DNA of 64,000 bases, from positions 3,482,501-3,546,500 of the forward strand of contig CM044306.1 in NCBI GenBank assembly GCA_024291935.2, given 5' to 3'. The notes beneath the pieces were generated by a model that ran no database searches, had not been told where the DNA came from, and saw only the letters and a program-made list of their open reading frames with translations. Made by a program: the position numbers and the translations under genes. Positions 33,920-44,628 of this stretch are shown here, piece by piece. Source of the DNA: Okapia johnstoni (Eukaryota > Chordata > Mammalia > Artiodactyla > Giraffidae). Numbering within the stretch: position 1 is the stretch's first letter; each line of letters opens with the position of its first letter.

Positions 33920-33964
33920 ATTATTTCTCTTAGGACTTTTCTTTTTAGTCCTAAGAGAAATAAT
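33920..33964. repeat. Perfect 18-bp inverted repeat (hairpin)
   Basis: Left arm ATTATTTCTCTTAGGACT at 33920-33937, 9-nt T-rich loop at 33938-33946, right arm AGTCCTAAGAGAAATAAT at 33947-33964. The arms are exactly complementary. I do not recognise it as part of any known element. Confidence 0.95.
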
Positions 33965-34026
33965 ACCTATTCTAGTCAGTGAGAACAGGAGCCCTTTATT
34001 ATCACTGGTTCTGTGCTCTCAGCATT

Positions 34027-34296
34027 TGCTGCTGCTGCTGTTCACTTGCTAAATCATGTCCAAGTCTTTGTGACCCCGTTCAATTCAAGGCAGCACTCCA
34101 GGCTCCTCTGTCCTCTGCTGTCTCCCAGAGCTTGCACAAACTCATGTCTGTTGAGTTGGTGACACCATCCAACCATGTCATCCTCTGTCGTCCCCCTCTC
34201 CTCTTGCCTTCAATCTTTCCCAGCATCAGGATCTTTTCCAATGAGTCAGCTCTTTGCATCTGGTGGCCAAAGGATTGGAGCTTCAGATTCAGCATA
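34027..34296 (-). mobile_element. BovB LINE 3' end, antisense
   Basis: Antisense BovB terminus beginning with a (CTG) run (tttgctgctgctgctgttc) and 'cttgctaaatcatgtccaag', then the complement of the C-terminal coding region to 'gccaaaggattggagcttc' at 34264-34282. Only the last ~260 bp of the LINE. Confidence 0.9.
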
Positions 34297-34754
34297 ATGA
34301 ATGCAGTAAAATTTGTTCAAATAACATGCATGCATAACAACAGTCTATGAGAACAAACTCAAACACTTGCCCAGTTTCTAAGAGTATTGATTTAATCCAA
34401 TTGAGTGAATGTATTTTAAACACTTTCTGTGCATAAGTCACTGGGCAAGGATCATGAGTAACACTCAAAGATGCACCAGGCTTGTTCCCTGTCCTTGGTT
34501 CCTTCACTGTGCAGATGGCAGTAGATACAGACTTTGAACTGCTGCTTACGCTCAGCCTCATGGCTGCTCCGCCCAGCATTTTACTTCAGTTGCTCACAGT
34601 TGTCCTGATTCCTGCATCAAGCGGCCCCAACTTCTTCCCCAGACCTCTCCTCTGTGCACTGTGGGATGCCTGTGAACTTTATCCAGCAGTGTGACTCACA
34701 TGTAAACCAAAGTGTGCAAAACAAATGGTGACTTTTAACAATGGGAGATAAAGA
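34297..34754. other. Unassigned sequence with a possible ancient repeat
   Basis: 34385-34500 ('tgaatgtattttaaacacttt', 'ctgggcaaggatcatgag') loosely resembles the 'gagcacctactatgtgcc...ctggggata' type of ancient MIR/L2 sequence; too diverged to assign. Nothing else seen. Confidence 0.4.
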
Positions 34755-34818
34755 CAGTCCGTGGGGTCGCAAAGGGTCAGACACGACTGAAGTGACTTAA
34801 CATGCACACACACACATA
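34755..34818 (+). mobile_element. Bov-tA SINE 3' fragment
   Basis: Only the last ~45 bp of a Bov-tA/Bov-A (cagtccgtggggtcgcaaag and 'cagacacgactgaagtgac') plus a CACACA tail to 34816. The upstream part is absent, consistent with deletion or 5' truncation. Confidence 0.85.
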
Positions 34819-35169
34819 ATGAAGATAAGCAAAGAGATATGAATCAAGGGATTATGCTCTAGTTGGAAACTCGTTTCATAGGCTCCCTAAGCAGCTCTGA
34901 AAACCTCACGGTTCCCACCTGCAGCATCAGTGGCCTGTATACTTTCCTGTACTAACCCTGAGCAGTACACCTGCTTTAGTTCGAGAGTGTAAGTGATGAT
35001 GCAGGCTGCATTTGGCTCTTCTCAAGAATTCTGGATGTCATGTTAATGGAAGTTTAGAGCATCTGATGAGATACTCAGGAACTTAATGAGACTTTCTCCC
35101 CGCTAGCAGATTAATTTGTATCCATCCTTTCTTTAAACGCTCCAAGTCCCCAAATTAGCAATAGTCTCC
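34819..35169. other. Unassigned sequence
   Basis: No gene or element recognised. Confidence 0.45.
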
Positions 35170-35290
35170 AAAGAAGGAGAGAATGAAAGCAAGAAAGAAA
35201 AGGAGGAAGCAAGGAATTAACGACCAAAGGAGAGAGGAGGAGGGGAAAGGGAAAGGGGGGGAAGAAAAGGGAAAGCAGGGAAAGGACACT
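35170..35290. repeat. Purine-rich (G/A) tract
   Basis: About 120 bp almost entirely purine on the plus strand, with GGAA/GAAA/GGGAAA units densest at 35230-35285. Interrupted only around 35217-35226. Confidence 0.88.
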
Positions 35291-35313
35291 GCTTTTACTT
35301 TCTATTTCTTCTT

Positions 35314-35438
35314 CATGTGCTTAGTCACTCAGCCGTGCCCAACTCTTTGCAACCCCATGACTGAAGCCCACCAGGCTCCTCTGTCCCTGGGATTCCCTAG
35401 GCAGGAATACTGGAGTGGGTTGCCATTTCCTACTCCAT
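35314..35438 (-). mobile_element. Bov-A-type SINE monomer, antisense
   Basis: Antisense BovB-derived monomer: 'gtgcttagtcactcagccg' to 'gttgccatttcctactcc'. It stops at the usual Bov-A boundary, with no tRNA-like head. May be a single Bov-A unit or a Bov-tA truncated at the junction. Confidence 0.88.
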
Positions 35439-36176
35439 CCTTCTTCATAGATTTCAGTATGTTTTTGTGTGAAATCTGAGCCTAGAGCTTAACCAGAAAA
35501 CTAAAGGAAGTTCTTTATTAAATGAGGTGATCATCTAAAAAGTAGCTGATTATTCAAATCCTAAATAATAAAAATGTGACATAGCCCATGCATCTTGAAT
35601 ATGTACGTGTCTTTACCTACAACACTGGGAAGATTTTCCGCTTCCCTTCCCTGGAGATGGCACAGTCCGCTTATGTTCATTCTAAGCAGGTGCTTGACAG
35701 CCTGTTCGTGCGTTAATACAGCAGAAATCAGAACAAGAAGCCACAGCCAGGGTTCCAGACGCTGTGGAGTCAGGCAGGGTGAGTGTCCCCACTGCCAGCT
35801 AATTGGCCCAGTGCCCCCTTTCAGCATCTGGAGTCTCACTCCTGGAGACTCTACTTCCGACGTCCATTAATTTCGCAGCCCAGTCCCTCCTTTTGGGCAG
35901 AATACACACAGCCCACACGTCCCCGCCATTGCAAATATGAACCTGCAGCTGTTTTCAGACCCTTCACTGGAGGGCTCCTGGCTGTCATTAGTATCTGCTC
36001 ATATCCTGATTCTCTTCTGGGTGTGTGCCATCCTGCCTCTCTCCTTCATGGTAGAATTTATGTCTAAAGGGATGCCACGTGCCCCTTACCTCCCTACCCC
36101 AACTCCATGATGTGAAATGATGTCTTGCACTTAGCAATATTAATAGTTACAGAAAGAATGAATACAGCAACCAATG
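35439..36176. other. Unassigned sequence
   Basis: No gene or element recognised. Open frames at 35561-36067 on both strands are without motifs. Confidence 0.45.
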
Positions 36177-36385
36177 AGGGATTTCCTGGAGGTCCAGAGG
36201 TTGAGAATTTGCCTTCCAATGCAGGGAAAGTGGGTTCAGTCTCTTATTTGGGAACTAAGATGCCTTGGGGCAACTAAGCCCACAGCTGCAACTACAGAGC
36301 TGGTGCTCTAGAGTCCATCTGCTGCACCTAGAAAAAGCCCATGGGATGCAGTGAACACCCAGCACATCAAAAAAAAAACAAAAGC
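36177..36385 (+). mobile_element. CHR-type SINE
   Basis: Sense CHR SINE: head 'agggatttcctggaggtcc', body 'ggcaactaagcccacagc', and 'acacccagcacatc' followed by an A-rich tail at 36369-36385. Diverged B-box (ggttcagtctcttattt). Confidence 0.87.
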
Positions 36386-38219
36386 AACCACCGAGGAAGC
36401 AAGTCAATAACATCTTCAATAGGAAAACTGGGGATTAGGAGTTTTCTACGAAAGCCCATTGTCACTGGACTACGACCACTTAGCAGCCTCGCCCCACTGC
36501 CATCCTTACTGTGAACACCAGAGACTGTCCTCACACTCCCGGTGAGGTGCTGTCTCCCAATTTAAGCACGCTCTGTATTCTGCAGACGTGCAGAGGCGGC
36601 TGTATTTCAACTCTCCGCCTTCACACCTCCTGCCGGTGTCAACCTCTTCTCCCCATGATTTATGCCTTTTTTTTATTGTTCTGCCTGGAGCCCTGCCAGA
36701 CCCTCGGATCAAACTCCCCGATCTCACCAAACCCTTGGGTGACGGGACGGAAATCAGAGTTGGTGGAAAGGCCTGTGCTCATAATGTGGGAAAGGAAATG
36801 GCTTACCCGTCTCTATGGAGACGTGCACACTTTCCAGTTGCTGCCACCTAAATGAAAGTTGTGTTCTTAATTCACGGATCTCAAATTCAAGCAAGTCTAG
36901 CAGAGTCCTCACGGCCGGTATATTGAGAGAGAAGTTGCTAAAAACATGAGTTGGTGGTGCATGATTGTCATTGGAGAGAGAACAGGAGGCAGTGGAACTG
37001 GGTATTTTATTTCTTGTCTGTTTCTCCTTCCCACCCTCCAGTCACGTAACTCAGCAATAATGAATGCCCTCTGGATGGTATCTGCAAATAACCAGGAAGC
37101 ACTGTCTTCCTAAAAGTATGAAATTATTGATTACGACTGCTTTCGGATTTAGTTAATCCCTTTACAAATCATTAGAAAACTTCATCAAACACAACGTTGA
37201 GAACCGAGACATTCAGGTTGTAATATATACTTTGCCAAAGATACAGCCAGATACAAAGGAGTTTTGTCTCAATGACCGTGCTTAAATCCTCAAGAAAGGT
37301 TCTGGAAGGAGGGCTTATTTAAAATAAATCAATATTTATTCCCTACTGGTGCATTTTGAAGGAAGTTGAAGATGATGTCACGTAGACTGGTAGCTTCCAG
37401 CTCCCCATCTTGCTATGGGAGGTGCATTCTTTGCTTCGACATTTAAAGGATATATTCTGCAGCTGCCTATATGAGCTCTGTTTTCAGACCTTGATGCAAC
37501 CTTCTTGCAATTCCCTTGACCACTGCTGATTCGGAACAAAGTCGTCTAGTAAAGCTTGGGCAGAGCTGGGAGTTAAGTCTGCTCCGAGTTTTCTTCCCCC
37601 TCAGCTATCCAGGCATTAGAGATAACAGGAAAGTGACATAAAGCCAGTTCAGGGGATGCCTGCTTTCTTTTCAATGTAAGAAGCGCTGGGCAAGTATTAA
37701 CCATGGACCAGAATGAAACACAACTCGTTAAGCTGAGGATCTCCCAAACAGTTTCCTGAATCACCTTCTCCTTGGGTGTTGGTCTCTTGAAATTGTTTTC
37801 TAAACCACAGCTAATAAAATAAAGAGTTTATAGAACCAACTGCCTTGTCTCAAGCATAAGTTGGGCCAGACCCCAACCACCTCCGTGCCTCCAGCCCGGC
37901 TCAGACGTTACATGACCGTGTTGACCCCAGCCTCGCTGCGTCACTCACACTGACGCTTTTGCCAACCCCACCTGACCAGTCATGGGTGTTGGTACCAACA
38001 GATGTCAGCCCATTTTATTATATGGACAAATGCCCACTGACATTAGGTAGAGACCTTGTAAAGCCGTTTCTCCTTAAGACTTAAAATGTTTTTAACTTGA
38101 GTTTTCTGAGATAAACAGTCCTGACTGAAACTCATTTAATGTCCTTACTCATCAGCAGCTAGATTTGAACCTAGGGAAAAATGATAAATGGTATAGAAAA
38201 CGGTAAAGCACCAATATTT

Positions 38220-38410
38220 TGTGGATCTTAAACCAGATGGGCCAATTATGCCCTCTCCCCAAATCCAGTATCCCCCCATTTTGTAAGGCCTGTAATGCTA
38301 AGAAAAGCTTTTACATTTTTTAAAAGGGTTACATTTTAAATGGTTATAGAAGTGCCAACATAATACCCTTGATTTTTCCTGTTACAGAAAAATTTGTTGA
38401 TCCTGGCCTT
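38220..38410 (+). mobile_element. Probable ancient hAT-type DNA transposon fragment
   Basis: 'agatgggccaattatgccc', 'ttgtaaggcctgtaatgctaagaaaagctttta' type sequence and 'cctgttacagaaaaatttgttgatcc' type end resemble an old mammalian non-autonomous DNA element with 'ggcccgcgagctaagaatgg' and 'acagaaaaagtttgccgac' blocks. I cannot name the subfamily. Confidence 0.5.
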
Positions 38411-40118
38411 AAACTATAAAGACTTTGCTTTTTTGCTGTTCTAAGTCAACTGGTTTGCTTTTTGTCCTAGACTTTATTTTTAAGATTAGAATTAGTGGTA
38501 TTACATGTAATAAATTTTATTCTTCAAAAGTTTCAGGTGACAAAAATTGCAGTTAATTTGAAGGAACTGAATTATACATAATCTGAAAAATCTATAGTAT
38601 GAGAACCACTGATTTATGAACAAAACAAACAAAAACCTCTGAGTATAAACCCTTAAACATACTGGAGAACTAATATATATTATCCTTTTGTATAAAGCAA
38701 TCTGGTACTAGTACCCAAAGCACTGGCATTTAGTGTTAAAGTTTTCTTATTAATTTCTTTGCACTCTCTATATGCAGCATCCACACGTCTGTTTTGCATT
38801 TCAGGATGTAGCATACTTGATGAGCTTTACTCTCTTAGTATTTTTGGCCAAGGAAACAATAGCTTTAAAATGGTTTCTACAGAGGTGAATTGTCCCTGGC
38901 TTCAGGATATAGGTGTTTGAAAATTTCTAATGCAACAATGAAGCAAGACCAAAGACCCAATAACAAACAGCTGAGTGGATAAATAACCCCTGTGTTTTCA
39001 GTCCATGCTTATTTAAACTGGTGGATGGAAAAAAAAGGCTCTCTATTTATATCTGGAACTTAATGAAGTGAAATTATCACAGCCGACAGGCGCTGGTGTT
39101 GTAATTCAGAGACAGGTCTTGGCTTACAGGGATTTGCAAGCTGTTTTTATTCCAATTTTTAATTTTTTTTTTTTAGTGAAACTTAATCCCCTAATCAGTT
39201 CCAATTTACATATTTGCTAGTCTTTTTTTTTTTTTTTTTCCAGCTCAGTTCTTAAAGTAGTGGTGTTGGAGGCATGGAACAATCATTTGATTAAATAATT
39301 ATTCATCCCAACATGCCCTGTGCCCTGGTCTATTCTGAGCAAGTAGATCAAGGGCCAAAAAACCAGACAAATTTCTAAGCATAGACCTGGGCACTTCTGT
39401 AGCCATTTCCTTTCACATGTGCATGCACAGGCGTGTGTACGTATATGGGTGTGTGCGCGTTTTTCACTTGATCGGCCCTGTGAAATTTTGTTCACACTGG
39501 CTCCCCTTTCCAAGCTCAGGGGATTAATATTCTGCTAAATGAAGTGTTGAAAAATTTGAATTTTATTTTGGGGCTGAATGGAATAACAAATGTTGATTCT
39601 TATAATCATGGTAGAATTGTGTTCCACCATGGAATATCTTCATTCTCTGAATGAGTAAGCATGTGAGTGAAATTATCTTTCTGGTGTGAAATTACCAAGC
39701 CCTTAGTTTATATATGTTTTTTTCCCTTTGATTTTCATTTAAAATTGGGAATTTCCAAAAGATCAATATCCTTCTTTTTCAGGATTCTTTTCTTTTCCTT
39801 ATTTAGAGGTTCTAGCCATTACTGGGAAAATCAGAAGTAGAGACTGAAAGAAAGTGAAGAAAAGTATGCAATAAATAAGTATTAAGCGGTCATTTTCAAC
39901 AGGTTTTCAAAAGAATTATCAGTTATCTTGAATCCCTGAGGATATTCATGAATCTCAAATAGGTTCATTTAAAACAATTGGGAATGTATAAATAATTTTG
40001 ATGAAAATATTCTTTTCTAATTGGACCACCAGCTTATATTACTAGCGATCTGAAGAGCCGAAGTTTAGTAATGAAGTAGCAGTGTTGTAATCACAAAATT
40101 CATCATAGATTTTCGATC

Positions 40119-40165
40119 TTGTTCTGGTCAGCTTTTACTGAGTTGTTCTGGTCAGTATTTATGAG
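40119..40165. repeat. Short tandem duplication (24 + 23 bp)
   Basis: Unit 1 at 40119-40142 and unit 2 at 40143-40165 share ttgttctggtcag and end actgag/atgag, with one deletion and few substitutions. Followed by 'catctactaactgcaagcag', which weakly resembles the antisense MIR/L2 core. Confidence 0.8.
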
Positions 40166-40758
40166 CATCTACTAACTGCAAGCAGTGTACTAAATTCTCT
40201 GGGAAATTAAACATGAAAAGTTATCAGATATGAATGAACATCACCCGAAAAAAAACATGTCCTGTTAGAAGATGGCACATACAGAAATCTAAAGAAATCT
40301 GATACCGTTATATCTCAGTTTTTCACTACTTTTCATTGGAAGTCACTGAACTTTCTCTTTTCCTTTTAACAATAATATATCAAGTTAAGAATTATCTTCT
40401 ATATGATAATTCTTTAGAGAATATATTGGTATGCTGAATAGGAAGAGATTGAAGATGGTCAGACCAGTTAGTAGGCTGCTATAATAGTTTAAGCAAGAGA
40501 AAGAAATTTGAGGGAAAAATAAACAGTGGAAACAAGAAGAAAACAAAAAGACAGCAAGAGATAAATAAAAGATGTCAGGGCTTGATTGGTAGAAAATAAT
40601 TGGTAAGAAATCTCCTGCAGAAGAACTCGAGCTCAGAGAGTCTTGATTTCCCCTACTGGCCTTGGACAGAAGAGCAGACAGGAGTCAGAGGCGCCTTTAC
40701 TTTCCCTTGCTCATCCACGTTTACGCCTTACCATCCAACCTCAGCTCAAACCCAGTGC

Positions 40759-40996
40759 AGGGCTTCCCTGGAGGCTCAGTGGTAAAGAACCTGCCTGCCA
40801 ATGCAGGAGACATGGGTTCAGTCCCTGGTCCAGGAAGATCCCACATGCTGCAGCACAACTAAAGCCCATGAGATGCAACTACTGACGCCCACGTGCCTAG
40901 ACACTGCACCCCACAGCAAGAGAGGAACCCCATCCGCCACCGTTAGAGGAAGCCTGCACACACCAAAGACCCAGCACAGCCAGAAAAAAAATCAAT
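40759..40996 (+). mobile_element. CHR-type SINE
   Basis: Sense CHR SINE with a Bov-tA-like head (ggcttccctggaggctcag, ctgcctgccaatgcagg), then the CHR body 'agatcccacatgctgcagc', 'gcctgcacacaccaaagacc', 'cagcacagccag' and an A-rich tail at 40983-40996. The shared head reflects the common tRNA-Glu-like origin of the two families. Confidence 0.85.
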
Positions 40997-41877
40997 GTCT
41001 TAAAAAACAAAAAAAAAAACCTGGCACAGTTGTTTCTCAAGTATCTTTTATTTTACCTTTCTCATCCTCAATTTTCTTATTTAAAAAAAAAGGAAAAATT
41101 ACTGTATATATCACATATGTGGATTAAATGAAATGATAAATTTAAAACTGCTTGACATAATGTCCAGAATATAGTTGATATTATCATTTTAGTCGCTTAG
41201 ACTGAGGGTAATCAAACAATGATCCTTAAATACCATATCCCATAAAGATATTCAGACATTTTTTTTTTTAACTTTTTGACTTGTAAGAAAACTCCAAGTC
41301 AGAAGGGTTAACCTTCAAAACAGGTTTTCCTACAAATTTCCCTAAGAAAGTTTCAAACATTTGATACGAATTATATACTATTTTCTAAATTGTTTTCCCT
41401 GGATGCTAATTCAATTAAAACCAAAAAGTATTTCTTGATCATTTGCTGTATGCCCAGAAGCATGGCAGGCACCATGGGAGATATAAAAATATTTTTATAA
41501 GCTCTCTTTGTGGTTAAGAATATTATATTTTAGTTAGAAAGATAAAAATTATGCCCATGAAACAAGGAAGAAACATTAAAAGAGAATATAAGCAAACAGT
41601 TGGAACACTGCTTCAAACCAGGGTTTCTAAGAGAATTCAAAACAGGAGAACCCTGGAGTGGTTTTGGCTGATCAACAGAGTCTTTGGTTTGCGAAGGTGA
41701 AACTGATTTCTTAAGGAAGGATGAACTGATTCTTGAATTAAGGGTGCATCTGGGCTTCCTGGGGAGAGATAGAAAGCAACTCCTAACCTGGAGAAAACGC
41801 TGAGGAAAGGAATGAGGACCGTGGGCAGAGAGCATCAAGACATATTTGATTCTGTTGTTGTTACTGCTGTTGTATTC
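40997..41877. other. Unassigned sequence with possible ancient repeat
   Basis: 41430-41500 ('cttgatcatttgctgtatgcc', 'catggcaggcaccatgggagat') loosely resembles ancient MIR/L2-type sequence. A runs at 41018-41028 and T run at 41259-41270. No gene seen. Confidence 0.4.
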
Positions 41878-41955
41878 CAATCAGGGATCAAAGTATCGCC
41901 CTCAACAGAGGAAGCGTGGAGTCCTAACTGCTGGACTGCCAGGTGATTCCCAAGA
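41878..41955 (-). mobile_element. CHR-type SINE head fragment, antisense
   Basis: Complement of the CHR head: 'caatcagggatcaaag', 'gaagcgtggagtcctaactg' and 'ctggactgccaggtgattcc'. The rest of the element is absent. Confidence 0.7.
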
Positions 41956-42574
41956 CATACCTGGTCATGGAAGAAGAGAGATGTTGGAACACAGTGAGAA
42001 CGTACATCGCATAAGCCGAGTGAAATCGACCGACGTCTTCAAGAGGAGGCTTAGATGTCTAGATTTTATCCACAGATTAGGAAGGGCAACAAACTTTGAA
42101 ACAGGCAAAAAGATCATTTTTTTTAAAGTTTCTAAGGGCAGGGAATTCGAAAGTGGACAAAGCAGTAACAGCAATGATGGAGCTAATCATCACAATAGGC
42201 AAGTTGGCAGATGGTGAACAATTGCCAAAATATTACCAATATTACATACCGATGCAGATATGGGCCTAGGAGACTATGGGGAGGCTGTTCATACAAGAAA
42301 AGGACACAAGAGAGACAGCGGGCAGTCAGAACAGGAGGTGAGGAAAGGCGCTTTTCCGTAGACTCGTGTATTTTTCTCCTTCAAATGTAAGTCTGTCTGC
42401 ATGGCTTTCAAGCATCTTTATTATCTGGTTCACTCTCTACAATCAGTCATATTCATGTTACACCCTCCTCGAATATCTGACCCATCTCAAATTTCTCCAA
42501 GCAAACTGTGGCTTTTCCTGTTTCTGTATCTTGATGTCCTATTTCTGTCATTTTTGGACAATTTCTACAATGAC
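41956..42574. other. Unassigned sequence
   Basis: No gene or element recognised. The frame at 41846-42217 runs through the CHR fragment and has no protein-like features. Confidence 0.45.
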
Positions 42575-43085
42575 AGTTTGTTGTTGTTGTTCAATCAGGT
42601 CCAACTCTTTGCAACTCCGTGTATTGCAGCACGTCAGGCTTCCCTGTCCGTCATTATCTCCCTGAGTTTGCTCAAACTCATGTCCATTGAGTGGATGATG
42701 CCATCCAACCGTATCAGCCTCTGTCACACCCTTCTCCTCCTGCCCTCAATCTTTCCCAGCATCCGGGTCTTTTCTAATGAGCCAGCCCTTCGCATCAGAT
42801 GGCCAAAGTATTGGAGTGTCAGCTTCAGCATCAGTCCTTCCAGTGAATATTCAGGGTTGATTTTCTTTAAGATGGACTGGTTTGAGCTTCTTGCGGTCCA
42901 AAGGACTCGTAAGAGTCTTCTCCAACACTGCAATTCGAAAGCAGTGCTTCAGTGCTCAGTCTTTTTTAGGGTCCACTTCCCATATCCATACATGACTGCT
43001 GGAAACACCACAGCTTTGACTACACGGACCTTTGTTGGCAAAGCAATGTCTCTGCTTTTTAATACATTGATAAGGCTGTCAAATA
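42575..43085 (-). mobile_element. BovB LINE 3' half, antisense
   Basis: Antisense BovB from its 3' end (gttgttgttgttcaatcagg, 42582) back to the coding region 'gttggcaaagcaatgtctctgc' near 43033. On the minus strand the C-terminal domain is recognisable (RRLLRVLWTARSSNQS at 42870-42915 region), but indels around 42920-42960 break the frame. It is an older copy than the sense BovBs. Confidence 0.92.
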
Positions 43086-43122
43086 AAATGTAAGTTGCTC
43101 AGTTAAGTCTGAGTTTCAGATA

Positions 43123-43337
43123 GTGGTAGTGGTAGTGTTAGTCACTCGGTCGTGTCCAACTCTTTGCGACCCCATGGGCTGTAGCCCATCAGCTCCTCGA
43201 TCCATGTAATTCTTCAGGCAAGAATACTAGAATGGGTTTCAATTCCCTTCTCCAGGAGATCTTCCTGACCTAGAGCTCGAGGCAGAGTCTCCCATATTGC
43301 AAGCAGATTCTTTACCACTGAGCCAAGAAAGCTTTTC
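43123..43337 (-). mobile_element. Bov-tA SINE with perfect target duplication
   Basis: Antisense Bov-tA, 'gttagtcactcggtcgtgtcc' to 'ttctttaccactgagcc'. Flanked by a perfect 14-bp target duplication, ctgagtttcagata, at 43109-43122 and 43338-43351. The head end is slightly degraded (aagaaagc). Confidence 0.95.
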
Positions 43338-43536
43338 CTGAGTTTCAGATAAACAATGAGTAATTTTAATATACTAAATACTGTCCTAATATTGCATGAG
43401 TCATACTAAGAAAAGTATTTGCTTTTTATCTGAAATTCAAACATAACCAAGCATCCTACATGGCTCAATCTGTCAGCCCTGCTGATAGCATCTATCTTAC
43501 TCTCTAATTCTCAGTTACATACTGTCATTGTCTTAT

Positions 43537-43741
43537 TGTTATTGTTTAGTTGCTCAGTCATGACTAAATGACCCCATGGACTGTAGCCTGACCAGCTCCT
43601 CTATCCATGGGATTCTCCAGGCAAGAAGACTGCAGTGGGGTGTCATTTCCTTCTCCAGGGGATCTTCTGGACCCAGGGATCGAACCAACATCTCCTGCAT
43701 GGCAGGCAGGTTCTTTACCACTGAGCCCCCTGGGAAACCCC
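43537..43741 (-). mobile_element. Bov-tA SINE, antisense
   Basis: Antisense Bov-tA: 'tattgtttagttgctcagtc' at left, B-box complement 'cagggatcgaacc' near 43675, head 'accactgagccccctggg' at right. A short deletion follows 'cagtcatgac'. Confidence 0.93.
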
Positions 43742-44054
43742 TGTGATTGAGTATGGCTACAAAAATCAGAGATCTTTCCAGATCATTTAGATTTGTAACT
43801 TCCCAAAGGATAAGGTCTTGTACTTATCTTTCCCTTAAAGCAGAAATGCTGAAACCGTGCAGAGCCCAGTGGGGTCTCCCAGGTACAAAGGCCTTTCTGT
43901 GGCCCCCGTTTCTTGCTTGTAGGAAAAATGTTTCAGCTCCTATGCCTTCGCTGAGTTCCAAAAGCACTGAGTTAGTACTTAGTGGAGTAAGGAAATGCAG
44001 AAGGAAACAATGGTCCAGAGATGTGGCCTGGTTCTGGCTCCTCCTTGGGGATGT
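43742..44054. other. Unassigned sequence
   Basis: No element recognised. The frame at 43747-44067 has no known domain. Confidence 0.45.
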
Positions 44055-44365
44055 TGTGACCATCTGATTCACGTCTCTGAGTTCTACAGGAACTAAGGGC
44101 CCCCAGCCAGTCGAGGATGGTGACTTCAGGCTGAGCACAAGGCTGCGGACCCCAGACTGGTTGGAAGCTGAAGGCTGATGGCTGAGATTCCTGGAATACC
44201 ACCCTGTTACCTCATCACCAACCAATCAGTGGAGAGCCACACACGCTGCAGCCCACCTCCCACCCCCATTTTTGCCTATAAATGCTTCTTCCCTGAAGCC
44301 CATCAAGGATGTCAGGCATTGGCTGTCTTGGTTCTTTGGAGGTCACTGTTTATGTCATGGAGACC
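44055..44365 (+). mobile_element. Probable endogenous-retrovirus LTR fragment
   Basis: LTR-like layout: 'gaggatggtgacttcaggctgagc' type U3 sequence near 44112, a CCAAT-type box 'accaaccaatcag' at 44218-44230, and a TATA-like 'cctataaatgc' at 44275-44285 about 50 bp downstream, then 'ttccctgaagccc' type sequence. No internal retroviral sequence is nearby, so it would be a solo or partial LTR. Class not determined. Confidence 0.5.
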
Positions 44366-44427
44366 AGTGGATTGGGTGTAAGACAGAGGTCACTTTGGGC
44401 CTGGAATTGTGGTGGGCACTGAATGTG

Positions 44428-44628
44428 AGCTTCCCTGCTGGCTCAGAGGGTAAAGAATCCGCCTGCAATGCAGGGACCTGGGTTCAATCCTTGGGTTGGG
44501 AAGAACCCCTGGAGAAGGGAAAGGTGACCCACTCCAGTATTCCTGGCTGGAGAATCCCCATGGACAGGTCCATGGGGTCACAAAGAGTTGGACACAACTG
44601 AGAGACTAAGCCCAGCACACACACAGGA
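44428..44628 (+). mobile_element. Bov-tA SINE
   Basis: Sense Bov-tA: head 'gcttccctgctggctcagag', B-box 'ggttcaatcc' near 44480. The 3' part lost about 20 bp (gacaggtccatggggtcac). CACACACA tail to 44625. Confidence 0.93.

Larger units (their letters stand above)
36386..40758. other. 4.4-kb interval without lineage-specific retroposons
   Basis: The longest stretch of the window without any Bov-tA, CHR or BovB; elsewhere one occurs on average every 1-1.5 kb. Only an old hAT-like fragment (38220-38410) and T runs (39167-39176, 39223-39240) were noted. No exon could be supported. A perfect 14-bp palindrome lies at 37987-38000. Constraint (regulatory DNA) or chance could explain the gap. Confidence 0.6.

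Noticed and set aside
42401..43093. 230-codon open frame on the plus strand
   Set aside because: It is the antisense reading of a BovB 3' half. Similar antisense frames occur at 5466-5834, 19225-19593 and 55476-55799.
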